Positions 46,767-58,615 are shown, counted from the stretch's first letter. The stretch: DNA of 64,000 bases from Meloidogyne chitwoodi (GCA_015183035.1 JACZZP010000005.1:2588233-2652232); one strand, 5' to 3'. Numbers and translations are program-made. Notes: generated by a model from the letters alone, not told the origin.

Positions 46767-47126
46767 AATAATACTGTAAATATTTTTATCTATTCAGGCT
46801 TCATTCGTGCCTTTAATTTACTACAACCCGCATCGTAAGTTAACGGCCATTAATTTAAAAAAATTTTTGGCTTGGGAGTGCTATAAATTTAGACTTTTTA
46901 CTATATAATTTAAAATTTAGATACGGAAGCTGCCAATATGCGGATAATACTTTTGAACTATTTGGACGGAAATGAAAAACCTCATAAATCTTTAATTCCA
47001 TTAAAAAAGATAATTTATTATATTTATTATCAAAATATTTATAAATATAAAGGTTACCCAAAAATTTTTTATTTGTTCAAGGTATATAATAGTTTGGAAA
47101 AAATTTCTCTTTGTAAAATTATTCAT
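46767..47126. other. Gene-free stretch
   Basis: AT-rich 3' flank of the lipocalin-related gene. A possible non-coding exon after a TTCAG near 46797 was considered, but the preceding TAA closes the frame. Confidence 0.4.
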
Positions 47127-47239
47127 GAGTAAGGTTGGCGGTTCCGGATATCCGGAACTGAAAAAAGGTCGGATTCCAAAAAATTTTCGGTTTGGTTCTC
47201 GGTTCCGGATACCCTTTACTTCTTCAGTAACCGCCAAGC
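47127..47239. mobile_element. Short non-autonomous element with 8-bp duplication (A)
   Basis: A 113-bp GC-richer block flanked by the exact direct repeat TTATTCAT (47119-47126 and 47240-47247). The ends are inverted: GGTTGGCGGTT on the left (offset by six bases) and AACCGCCAAGC on the right. The inside is made of variants of GGTTCCGGAT. An 8-bp duplication fits hAT- or Merlin-type insertion. Similar in size and style to the element at 50226. Confidence 0.6.
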
Positions 47240-47570
47240 TTATTCATAATAGCAATTCTGTGACAACAATGCACATGATATCGCCATCAAAACATTTTAT
47301 TTTTGTAAATAATAAGCAGACAATAAATTTTTCCTAGCATTGTTGCCACATAAATATGTATCTCATATCATTATTTACCCCTTTCTAAAAACTTGAAAAA
47401 TGCACAGCAGCATTAATAACAAAAAGTATGAAATTAAGTAAAATCCAGTAAATTCTATTATTATGCTGCCATTCGTTAGATTTTTTCTAATCAAGGGGGA
47501 AATAATGGTCAAGAAATTATAACAAAAGAATTTTTGTCGATCACTATCTGAAGATCTGTATATAGAAATA

Positions 47571-48569
47571 TTAACAACAATATGGTTTCAACTCATCATC
47601 TTCACAAGCTCGTTGTGTGCAACATATATCCGTAATTTTGCTAATTCCAGCGTCTGAAAATAAATAAACTTTTGATTACAATTATTCCTCATCATCCTTT
47701 TCTCAGAAAGTTTATATCCTTACATAAGATATTAATTCAGCTTACCTCTTTTCCATCGGTTTCCAGGTTTAACTCTTTTTGACATAAGAATTGGATTGGA
47801 ATCTAGTGGTTATTTAAAATTATTACAAAATTCAATGATATATCAACATTTATTTTAGTTTATTTCTAATTTATGACCTGTAGCTGATCTAAGACATCCA
47901 TTGCAGACTTTTTGTATGTGTTTTATCAATAGGGTGCCACATCGACGGACCTGTCGCTTCTTTGGTGTAGGAACTAATTCTATTCGACTGTTTATAACAT
48001 TTCTTTTTAATAGTTCTTCAAGCACTGAATTTCTATTATTATAAATTTCATTAAAAAGCTTTAGAACATATCGTCTTTCCAATAACTTGAAAGAAGTACT
48101 AGTATCTAGAAATAAAAATTTATACTTCAATTTTAACCTATTTATTCCTGTAAAAGATAAAAAATTTTTCTTCCATTGATATTTCACGTTATTATCCATT
48201 TTTAGTATTCAAATATAAATTTACCTTGTTCAAAATTGATAATGTTTGGCCATAAACTAATTAAGCGCAAACTCGGAATCATAAAATTATGTTCCCATTC
48301 TCTTAATTTTTCGATATTAATAAATTTTCTTGAGTACATATAATAAATTACTTTGTTTCCAATGGCACATTTTGTTCATTTTCTAAAATAATGCCAACTT
48401 GTAACTTATGTCCTTTGTTGTCCCAGTCAGAACTTATAAAATTTTCTGATTGCAAAATACCTGAATTATCTGTTTCTCCTCTAACTTCATATGCAACAGA
48501 ATGAACTAAGAATATTAATTGAGCTAACACTAATCTTTCTAGGGAGATTGATGTAGTTATTAGAAGCAT
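47571..48569 (-). CDS. Insulin-like prohormone
   Basis: Insulin/IGF-superfamily peptide precursor, a secreted ligand for a DAF-2-type receptor. Five exons (48569-48352, 48328-48225, 48105-47878, 47802-47746, 47653-47571) join to 229 residues. A leader (MLLITTSISLERLVLAQLIF) is followed by an unusually long pro-region of about 120 residues. The B chain follows a dibasic site (KKRQVRR) and reads CGTLLIKHIQKVCNGC, with the C-x11-C spacing and a third Cys. The C-peptide has KR sites (MSKRVKPGNRWKR). The A chain reads ICCTQRACEDDELKPYCC, with four instead of three residues after the Cys pair, then the x8 spacing and a final extra Cys. The extra B/A Cys pair is the mark of nematode beta-type insulins with four disulfides. 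An in-frame ATG at 48638 is possible, but 48569 gives the better leader. Confidence 0.82.
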
Positions 48570-48639
48570 TATAATTGCCAAAATTATATCCGTCTTGTAT
48601 GATACAAGTTCGCTATAATTAGTATTCCATTGTACCAAA

Positions 48640-51352
48640 TTTATTAAAAATTAATACAAAAGAAAAGTAGTTAATCTTATTTCCACATTTATTTTTGTAC
48701 ATACAAGATAATTGTAATATAAATTATTATAAGGTTTTAGGTAACAACAATTTAAGTAGCTAATGGTCAATTAGCTTGAAGAAGTACGCAGGCTATAATT
48801 TTAGGCTAATAAAGCAACTTTAACAATAATTTAAGACAATTTAAAAGTGATAACCCATCTATGTATACTCATCAAGTAAATACATATAGGTATTTATTAT
48901 TTTTGCCGCCTACTATTAAAATTGCTTGCTTATTTAAATATCAATTATGTATATAAGAAGTGAGCTTTAAATGCAAAAAAAAACAACCTAAAAAGGGCAA
49001 AAGGTGCGCGTAAATGTCTTGTGAATTAGCAAAGCAGTTTCATACGATTATGGATTTGTTTTTAAGTAAATAAATGTTTTAAAATTATATTTATATAAAA
49101 ATTGATTGCATGAGATAACTTAAAACTAGACTATAATTTTTTAATAAATATTATAACACTCTTAAAATTATAAACTTTAATAAAATTATAAAATGTGTGT
49201 TAAGTAATAGAAATTGTTTTAATAATTCTTTTCTGATTTTCATATCAACTAATTTCGTAAAACAATGTTTTCTCACGCAATAATTTTTTATCGAATTTAT
49301 TGAAATTTCTAGGTAAATAATTCGTTTAAAATACCGCTCATTGCGTGGGTTAAAATTAAAATTATGTGTTCACGTAAGCAATTTTATTAAAAAACTCGTA
49401 ATTAGCTGGCCATATAAATGTATATACCAAGTTAAAATGACATTTTATGTTAACAATAATCATGATACTTAATAATCACAATAATTATGAGTACTAGGCC
49501 GAAAGAAGTACAAGTAAGCTAATTAAAAAAGTTTTTAATAAAATGGAATGGTGTCGGCTAACTTGAAGTAAAATGCGCTATGATTTCTTAGACATTTGCG
49601 TGCTAACATAAAATTTAACATGCACGAAATAAGAACTACATTTATGGGCCAGTTGCGATAAGAGGTTTTAACTTGAATTTATGTAAATTAAATGTTGTCT
49701 ATGCAAGTCTACGTGAACTTTAACAAGACATCGTCGACAATTTAGAGGATTTCTATAATTAGAATCTGTTGTTTAATTAAATTTATTACTACACAGAACT
49801 TAAGAAGTACTCAACTTAAAGTTTTAGATGCGCCATAATAAAATTAAAATCATCAACTTAAAATCGAAGCGCTCTAAAACTAAAAAATAACTGAAACTTG
49901 ATAAGGATTATATTTCCTTAAAATAGATAGTGTTGCGGATGATGAAAATCATCAACAACATTATTCTGATTTAAACAATGTAATAATTTGTAAAATAATA
50001 TTTAATTGTTCTATATGATGTAGATATAATATTAAACAAAAAAGAAAAAACTTCAAGAATGTTAAACATTGAAATTATTCTTTTCAAAGCTATTTTAGGA
50101 TATTTAAATTAAGCAGCCATTAAATACAAACTTATTGCTATTTATAAATTGATGTAATGCGAAATACGTAATTTTCAGTTTTAAATTTTAGAAATTGGAA
50201 TAAATTTAATTGTAAAGGTATGCATCAGGGTTGCGCCGGGTTACCCGAAACGCGAAACCCGGCCTTTTTTCGACCCGAAACCCGACCCGAGGAATTTCGA
50301 CGACCCGACCCGAAACCCGACCCGACACTCGCAACCCTGGTATGCATGTGCAAAGTTAGTATTGAATTATATTTTTATGGATTTAAAATTTAGAATAATA
50401 ATTACAAAAAACAACTTTAATAAATAGTTTAAGTTCCTTTTTACTGATTTGTTTCAATTATCTTATAAATATTAAAATCTTCAAAAATTAATATAACTCT
50501 AATTATTTATTATTAAATACACATAATTAATAATTTTTAAATATTTTAAATTATTAATACATATTTAAAAAACTACTTATAATAGCTTTGTTTTGACTGG
50601 GCGTTAGTTAATTGCTTTGTCAATAATAATTTTCCTTTCATTGTTAGTAACTTTATGGCAATTACTTTTCATTTTTTATATTCCGAGTTAGATTATCTTC
50701 TATCCAGACGCCAAATACATAATGGTATGTTTGATTTTAATTTTACAAATCGCTTTTAATTTATATTATTTTTATCACCTAATCGTATAAATACTACCTA
50801 TAATATATCTTAATGCATTTCATTAAAATATGATTATTTCATTAAAAATTTTGTGGTAAATAATACATAACTAAGGATAGCCAACTAAAAATGGCATTTA
50901 ATAAAATGCCATTCAAACCGGAAATGCATGCGTGCCAATTTGAACATTTTAGCTTGCAATGACTTTTAGATATACTTATAATATGTCCTTTCAGCCATAT
51001 TGCTACAATCCTTTTAAGATATTTGTAAATATTTAAATTGATAAAAAAGCACCACTGATAGATAAATCAGGTAGAATTAAGACAAATTATTTCGTATCAC
51101 TTATTTTCTTAATATCAGACTTTAAATTACAAAAAATTACTGGAACAATTTTAATTAATACAAAGGGTATATTGTTATAAAAAACTAGCTAAATTTACGG
51201 TTGTGCCAATAGGCATAAATTATTATTGTCTTTGGATATTAATTCCTACATAAAATTTATTGTCGGCCTAAGCAAATTAAAAATTTCCCATGCAGTCGCT
51301 TTCAATATTTTTTCTGCAATTTAATTCCTGGGAAAAAATACCTAGTTTAAAA
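48640..51352. other. Long gene-poor stretch
   Basis: About 2.7 kb of AT-rich DNA between divergent genes. Contains the short transposable element at 50226-50339 and a small palindrome near 50890-50915 (AATGGCATTT/AAATGCCATT). No exon or RNA gene could be supported. Confidence 0.5.
50226..50339. mobile_element. Short non-autonomous hAT-like element (B), GC-rich
   Basis: A 114-bp block with perfect 10-bp terminal inverted repeats CAGGGTTGCG / CGCAACCCTG and an exact 8-bp duplication GTATGCAT (50218-50225 and 50340-50347). The inside is a GC-rich array of short words such as CCCGAAACCCGACCCG. An 8-bp duplication and CAGGG ends are typical of hAT-type MITEs. Confidence 0.78.
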
Positions 51353-54300
51353 ATGACTGCAAAAAATAAAATAGGAAATGAAGTAAGTTTTTTTATAACA
51401 ATACCTAGCAGCAATTAATGTTCAAACTATATGTATAACAAAATATGCAATCTTTAAAAAAAAATATATAATTTTAGATCAGCAAAAATCAGCAAATGCA
51501 ACTTAGAGCTTTCTTTCACAGGCACTCCAAAAACGTATGAATCAAAATAATTAAATTTTTAAAAAATTATTTTAAGGCAACGCCCATAGCTGTCCATATT
51601 TTCATGTTGCTTGGTGTTACATTATACATAATTTTTGGCGTAATTTTAATTTTTTGAATATTATGTTTTCTGATAGGATAATTAAATTCTATGCCATATA
51701 TATAAATATATATAATTTTGAAATAAATATAAATCACCTCAGGCTATGATTATGCAGAAACTCGAATCCAATGAGCAACAAGGTTTTTATTTAGTAATAT
51801 TGAAAATAATTAAACATCGAAAATATAATATCAAAATTCCTGCTGCTTGATGTATGTTTTCGATACATGTATTATATAGGGTGTAGCAAAATAAATATTT
51901 ATTAACCTAACAATTAAAATAATTTTATGAAAGCATCGAAACATCTACATCAAAAAATCTACAATTCAATTTCTGATAAGTCTAAACAACAACATACTTT
52001 AAGTAATGTCTTTCTTTTTAGCGATTATCATGTTATATTAAAGATTTCGGAACAAAAAGAATGGTGGAAAGCTCTTCAAAACATAGGACGAGACGTGGAT
52101 TGAAATACAGAAGGGATAATCGGCAAAATCATTGTATATCACAAATTTTTGAGGTTTAAATGTTAACTTCTTATAAAATCTTTCAGGATAAATTTTATAG
52201 TATCTTCATGAGAAAACATGCAATTCCAGTTTGATAATTACAGTTTTGGAGAGTTGTTATAAAAATACACTAACCGAACAGGGTAAATCATTTAATTAAT
52301 TATTGTCCATCTTTTGCTTGGAGAAATATTTCTCAAACAATTTAAGTAGAAAACTTCGGTTAACATTAATATGATTTAATATAATCAAATTTAAATAAAA
52401 TTTTACAGATAAGGTCAATGCTTCTTCGCAACGATTTGGCTGGTCTTTTAGTGATTCTGTTCTTTTCTGTTTTACCGTTATCACAACGATAGGTATTTTT
52501 TATTCAGTCTGATACACGTTAGAAATCAGTAAATTAAGGTTATGGTAATGTTTCACCAAAAACGTATACTGGTCAACTATTTTGCATTATCTACGCTTTA
52601 TTTGGTAATTCCTTATGTTAATTTCTAATGCTATATCCATTTTAAAAAGGTATCCCATTCACATTATTAGCGATAGCAGATTTAGGTAAATTTATATCTG
52701 AAATAATGGAAACATGGGAACAAAATTACTTCATTATTCGCAAGTAAGCATTTGGAAAAGTATAGAGTTGGTTGCATGTTAAGTAGTTTTCTTTTAATAA
52801 TTTTTTCCTTGAATATTCCTAATTTTTTCTACACTGATGGAATTATTAGGTAAACGTTTTTATTTATTTAAGGCGAATTGCGCGAATTATTCGTCAAATT
52901 CGTGGAAAGCCCAAATTTAGTATAATTAATGTTGATAATAACAACAATCAAGACAACAACAGCCATATTATTATCAACACAAATCAAAACATATTAGATC
53001 AAAATTATAACGTTGATTGCAAAAATAATGTGGTCGAAAATAGTCTTATTGATAATGAGGTACAAACATTGAAAATGGAATAAATCTCTAATTTGAAAAC
53101 AGAGGTCAATTATTGATGAAGAATCCGAAAAAGATTATCAACTTAATTTTAAACATTCACAAGCAATAACTTTACTCCTATTCTTTCTAATATATGTTAT
53201 CATTGGTGCATGTATCATGCCGTTTTATGAACCTGATATGGCATTTTTCAAGGTTGTATTTATTTTAATTTTATAATTCGCTTACAATTAGGTTACAAAA
53301 TATACTAAAATTATTTAAAATAAAGCTATCTGCAATTTTCATTTTAAGGCTATTTATTTTAATTTCGTCTCTTTAACTTCTATTGGACTTGGTGATATCA
53401 TACCTCAAAGGTAAATTCATATTTACTAATAATATTATTTCCATATAAGCGAGTCCTACATGGCATTAACGTTGCTTTACATTGCGGTTGGGCTAGCGGT
53501 GAGTTCTAATAAATTTATTTAAAATAATTATTTTTATGTAGATAACAACAATAGCTATTGGTTTTTTTGTATTTTTTTTAGTTTAAATAATAAAAAAAAC
53601 TTAAATAGAAATAGCGGCAGATTATCTTAAAAAATTACATTACTTCGGTCGAAAGATTGAGAATGTTGGAAACGTTGTTATTTGGTTTGGTGGCAAAAGG
53701 TGAGAAGTTATAAAATCAGAATTTACATATTACGAAATGTTAGATTAACAATGAAGCAATTAGTCAAAAACTTGGGGGATCAATTTAATCTACCTGTAAA
53801 TGCCGTTAAAACATTAGATTTGGATAAATTTGTTGATGATGCGATAAAGGTAGAAGAAGGCGAGATTAATACCTTAAGGGCTCCGCCGATAGTACCAAAA
53901 GATCTGCTGGAAGAAGGAACATTGAATTACGCTGACGATGATAATGAAGCGGAAGGAAGTTTGTGTATGTATCTATAAATTCAATGTTATTGTAGAAATT
54001 GTAAAAATATAATCAAATACATTATTGGGTTGTGTCTCTATTCTAAATTTTCATCGTATTATAACTATTAAGGCCTTTATTAATAATAGTTTTACAGCTT
54101 GGATCCGACAAAAATCACCTTCAACATCACCAGAACCAGAACTAATAGCAGAATTTCAACAAGAATCGAATAACGACAGAGAATCTGAAATTGATCAAAA
54201 ATCAGAACCAAAAGATGAGCCTGAAATTGAAATTGAGAAGAATGAGAGTGATTTGGTAGAAGATTCTCCTAATTCTGAAAAAGAAATAGAGATAGAAGTG

Positions 54301-54784
54301 AGTCAAGAGATTATAATAGATATATCTCTGATGGATAATGATCAGCCATCTAAGAAGGAATTATCAGTATCTAAATGTGATGATGACGAATCATTTACAT
54401 CAGAAAATGGCGGTAGTAAATTTAAGTTTTCTAGGATATAGATTGGAAAATCAATCATTTAGCAAATTAATAAATTTATCCATTGCAGAACGAAGAAAGT
54501 CAAATTACAGTGAGGAGGCATGGCGGCGTTATCTTGAATATCAAAAGGTATGGTATCTATAGTTAAATGAACTTTCGAGATATGAATTTTGATTACTTAA
54601 GAAAATATAAATTTGACAGCAATGGCGCAAATATCGTCAAACAAAAACCACAACTACTGGACTAAACAATCAAACAGACTTGCAATATTCGAAACAAATG
54701 GGAACAGAGGGAACAATTAGATCAAGTAGAGCTGGTTCAAGTAAACAAGATGTTCGGGTTCCTACACAACAAATGGCAAGTTAA
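51353..54784 (+). CDS. Two-pore-domain potassium channel (TWK type)
   Basis: K2P leak potassium channel, a plasma-membrane dimer. Start MTAKNKIGNE; span 1 AVHIFMLLGVTLYIIFGAM. The extracellular loop includes KHLHQKIYNSISDKSKQQHT and LESCYKNTLTEQG, whose Cys may form the dimer-cap disulfide. Pore 1: WSFSDSVLFCFTVITTIGYG. Span 2 region: LFCIIYALFGIPFTLLAIAD. A polar cytosolic loop rich in Asn follows, then span 3 AITLLLFFLIYVIIGACIMP, pore 2 FNFVSLTSIGLGDIIPQ, and span 4 YMALTLLYIAVGLAITTIAI. A long acidic C-tail comes next, then ERRKSNYSEEAWRRYLEYQK and QWRKYRQT. The tail is uncertain: the acidic frame stops at 54439 while the downstream frame is open. A GC donor at 54776 could extend the gene to 55213 (end KQRGKQM), skipping a MITE. 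Confidence 0.85.
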
Positions 54785-54844
54785 AAATGAATTGAAGTAA
54801 TGAAATTAATATTCCTTTGTTGGAATACTTATTTAAGTGAAAGA

Positions 54845-55055
54845 AGGCACTTTTCTCATATATTCCTCCTAATTTGACGCGAGTGCCATTATTCAATGAT
54901 TATGTTTTAAGCGTTTTATTTGAAGGCGCGCTGTTCATCATTTGACTTTTGTAGTCAATAATATTCATCTTTTTCTTCTCATTACACGACAAGCCTGAAG
55001 CGCCATGAACTAAGGTACTCGCGTCAAACTACCTTGAGAGTATATGAGATACTTA
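54845..55055. mobile_element. MITE-like inverted-repeat element, relative of the one at 2440
   Basis: The left end TCTCATATATTCCTCCTAAT, then TTGACGCGAGTGCC, is mirrored at the right end on the other strand as TCTCATATACTCTCAAGGTA, then GTTTGACGCGAGTACC. It shares the TTTGACGC core, TTCAATGAT and GCTTCAGGCT words with the element at 2440-2640. It lies at the 3' end of the potassium-channel gene, perhaps within a last intron. Confidence 0.62.
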
Positions 55056-55312
55056 ACTACTATTTATTAATAAGGAAATTATTCTAAAAAATTTCAGATA
55101 AAAACAATGTCTTCTAAAGAAAATACAACAAAAAATGGTAAATTGCTGCAAAAATTAATCTGTTTAATTATAATTTTTTATTAATAGCGAAACAGCGTGG
55201 CAAGCAAATGTAGTTAAATGAGCAACAATGAGTTATTAGAAAAATTAAACAATATTTTGATTTTATTATCTATTTTTAATATTACATATTTTGTTCTGAA
55301 ATGAATAATTAT

Positions 55313-58063
55313 TTAATGAATCGTAAAATAGCCTATTAAGAAGCACAATGAAATTAGAAATATGCCAATAGCATGCAGAGACAGAAAACAACGAATCCAA
55401 TCGCATCGAAAACTAGAATATAAAATCAATAACATTAATGTAATAAATTTAAAAAACATTTAAGATTTTGGATTAAAGAGAAAAACAAAAAAATAAAATA
55501 CCGATTCATGATATTTTCTCTTTGTACAATGCCGTTTTCATTTGAAGTGTCAATATCTTGTTTCATTTCAAGCTTCTCTAAATCCTCATGATCAGATGTC
55601 GAGTCGAAAATTTTTACAAATTTATTTATAAATGTGCTGATACTGAAAAAAGTTAAATATTAAAAAATTAAATGAATTTAAAATTTTTGGGGATATATTT
55701 TTATAAAAAGTAGATGATACTATATCATGAAATCCCATGGTGGATGATTGTAAATTCGCAATTTGGTAAGAGCCATTATTGTAGATGATAAGATTATTGA
55801 AATTACGTTCAACACTAATCCAATCTCATGAACTTGAACTAAAATGAATAGTTAATTTTTAATCGCAAAGTTAATTAATGGATTACCAATTATGGGAGTG
55901 TTGGAAGAAGAACCTAAATTATAAAACATTGGAAAAATATTAATTAATAATTTACCCATTTGTGGAGCAATTCTCTGACTGAAAAGTAACAGAGTGATGA
56001 ATTGAAGCAGAAGCAAGAAAAATTTTGCATAAATTTGAATATTAATACTAGTTATTAATCCTAAAACTGGAGAGAAAATGAGAAGAAGTCCACATGCCCA
56101 CGCCTGAATATAAGAAATATGCTTAAAATAATGTAATATTCGTGACCGGAAAATGCGTCAGTGGAAAATGCGTCAGTGGAAAATCGGTCAGTGGAAAATG
56201 CGTCAGTAGTCGGAAAATCGGTCAGTGGAAAATCGGTCAGTGAAGAAACAGTACATAAAATCACTAAAATACATGTAAAACACAAAAATACATTAAAATT
56301 TTTTTGTTTTTAGTGTATTGTGTTTTACATGTGTTTTTGTGTTTTACATGTATTTTTGTTTTTTACATGTGTTTTACATGTGTTTTTGTGTTTTATTTGT
56401 TTTTTTGTGTTTTACATGTGTTTTATTTGTTTTTTGTGTTTTAGTGTTTTATTTGTTTTTTTGTGTTTTAAATGTGTTTTAGTGTTTTATTTTTTTGTGT
56501 TTTTGTGTTTTATTTGTGTTTTACATGTATTTTAGTGATTTTATGTACTGTTTCTTCACTGACCGATTTTCCGACTACTGACGCATTTTCCACTGACCGA
56601 TTTTCCACTGACGCATTTTCCACTGACCGATTTTCCGGGAGCCGTAATATTAGCAAGCTCTTTATTTACCGGTACTTCTAGCTCAATTTTTAGCGTAGAT
56701 GTTATTCTTTGTAAATTTAAACAAAATCCCATCTAAACCAGATAAAATTTAGCTTTAGTTTAATACTCAAACTTGTGTAATGTTAGACGGATCCTGATAT
56801 ATTGAAGGAATTGTTCCTGTCAACGACCAACCATAATCTCTAAAGTATTTTGGATCAGTGAAGACCGGTTGGCCATCAGTAACGAGCTTTATCAAAGGCT
56901 ATAGTAATAACTATAATTGAAAAAATTTAAAAGTTAAATTACTCTGCTAATAAGTGGTTCCAAATAGAAGCAACATCTGAAATATTTCGAATTGCATTAT
57001 AAAATGTACAAATTTAAGCACTTGTAAATATCATTTGGAAAGTGCTTAAAATCAGTATCATCGCAAAAAGTTGAAAACTTAAAGCCCATAATTGTTGTTA
57101 CATTTCCATTATTTTTAACATCAATCCTGCGAACTTCCATTTGCTCATTTTCGTTGTGTAATGCCGTTTCATAACCCTAATATTAGGAATAAAATAAGCT
57201 TTATAAAGAAAATTTTAACCAACTTGTCCAGTTAAATAAGGCACCCAAATGTGACTTGAAGAAGATATGCGAATTTGTGAAACTTTAAATTGAGGCTGAT
57301 CCCATGTAAGGCGTTCATCTCTCCATCTCAGCTCAAGATATCCAACAATATCAATGCTACGCAAAAATTCATTCTAAGAATTTAAATACAAATACGATGT
57401 TACTTATGTATATTGAAACTAAAAGTAACCACAACATGGGTGAGAAAATTGATATATTTGTACTACGATGTTTTTAAATATTTTTTATCATAAACTGGTT
57501 TAATTTAATTATAGCCACGAAAACAAAAATAAAACATACCAATTGAAAGTGTTGGATGGTAATTTTAGATACAAGCAATTTTATCTAAATCAAAAATTTA
57601 AAAAAATTAATCAATAAAATATTTGTTATTTTGAGTTATTTTTAATTAAATTTTACATAAATAGAATTTGCCTGATTAAAATTAGGTGGCATCGAAGAAA
57701 TTGGTTGGAAAGAAGCAGAGCCAAATTGGAGTCCTGAAGAGACGACCTGTTGTTGAACACGATTTGCAAGAAAATAATAAACGCAATTCTCGAATGAAGC
57801 ATACTGATGATGGTTCAGACTTTCTACATCTACACATTTTTATTAAAGGATTTTTGAAAATTATTAAATTATTTAATAAAATAGGTACTAGTAATATTTT
57901 CAAAGAAACGTTTGCATTCCATTATATTTGCGTTATTTAAATTATTGAACCCAAAAAGCGAATTTGGCCCAAGCAATTGTAAAATTTGATGTTGTACAAT
58001 TTTTATATGGTATGGTGAAATTAACAAAAAAATAAATTTTACAAATAAAAATTGAATCGACAT
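55313..58063 (-). CDS. Cys-loop ligand-gated ion channel subunit
   Basis: Subunit of a pentameric Cys-loop receptor (nicotinic-like, nematode lgc group), plasma membrane of nerve or muscle. The leader MSIQFLFVKFIFLLISPYHI is followed by an extracellular domain with ELRWRDERLTWD, HIWVPYLTGQ, MGFKFSTFCDDTDFKHFPND and IYKCCFYLEPLI. The Cys-loop here has 14 residues between the cysteines instead of 13. Pre-M1 is LEVP, M1 AWACGLLLIFSPVLGLIT, M2 AKFFLLLLQFITLLLFSQRI, M3 IGLVLNVISIILSSTIMALT, then a charged loop and M4 LHAIGIFLISLCFLIGYF. About 500 residues, 13 exons. One intron uses a GC donor (CAG/GCAAAT, donor at 57671). The intron between LEVP and M1 (56104-56669) carries a 503-bp element. The ligand is not predictable. 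Confidence 0.85.
56141..56643. mobile_element. 503-bp fold-back element in a channel intron
   Basis: Flanked by an exact 8-bp direct repeat GTAATATT (56133-56140 and 56644-56651). The arms are inverted copies of tandem 15-mers (GGAAAATGCGTCAGT / GGAAAATCGGTCAGT) followed by GAAGAAACAGTACATAAAAT and CACTAAAATACATG. The centre is a T/G-rich imperfect microsatellite built on TGTTTTACATGTGTTTT. No transposase. Without the element and one duplication the intron would be 55 bases, normal for this locus. Confidence 0.85.
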
Positions 58064-58615
58064 AATCTATAATTAAATAATTATTTTTACTTAGTAAGCA
58101 GATGATTTTTTGTAAAATCATGGCAAATTATAAAAAACAATTTGAATAAAAGAAAAGATAGTTTAGGTAAATTTAAGTTTTTGTAGGATAAATAAGAATA
58201 AGAAAATAACATGAAAAAATGCTATCATTAATAAAATGAGCTAATGTTATGCTCATAGATTTTAGCAAAAGGACACTAATCTGTTTAGTTTATTATAACT
58301 GTTAACTGCGGAAAGAAACAATGTCTCCTAGATGCAAAAAGTATGCGCAATTGCATGATACCTGTTTATTTTGTGCTTTATTATGATCAACATTTATTTT
58401 AAGCTATGCAATTAGATTTAATCATTATATGAAAAGGACAAATAAAAGAAGGTAATGCGTATTTATCTAAATATTTCCTAATTAAATTTCTATGGGCTTA
58501 TTTTTCAACTATAATACAAAGGGTTCAAACAGGACACTAGGGCTTACATTCTTTTAACAAATAAAAATTTTATCTATTGCTAAAAATTAATAAATACATA
58601 CATGAAAATAATCAT
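58064..58615. other. Gene-free stretch
   Basis: AT-rich DNA between the channel start and the 3' end of the calponin-homology gene, both minus strand. Nothing recognised. Confidence 0.5.

Noticed and set aside
47001..47337. Open frames with GSGYPE-type peptides on both strands
   Set aside because: They cover the short element at 47127-47239 and mirror its inverted words.
56320..56681. Cys/Phe/Val-rich open frames in the channel intron
   Set aside because: They translate a T/G-rich microsatellite and the arm repeats of the fold-back element.
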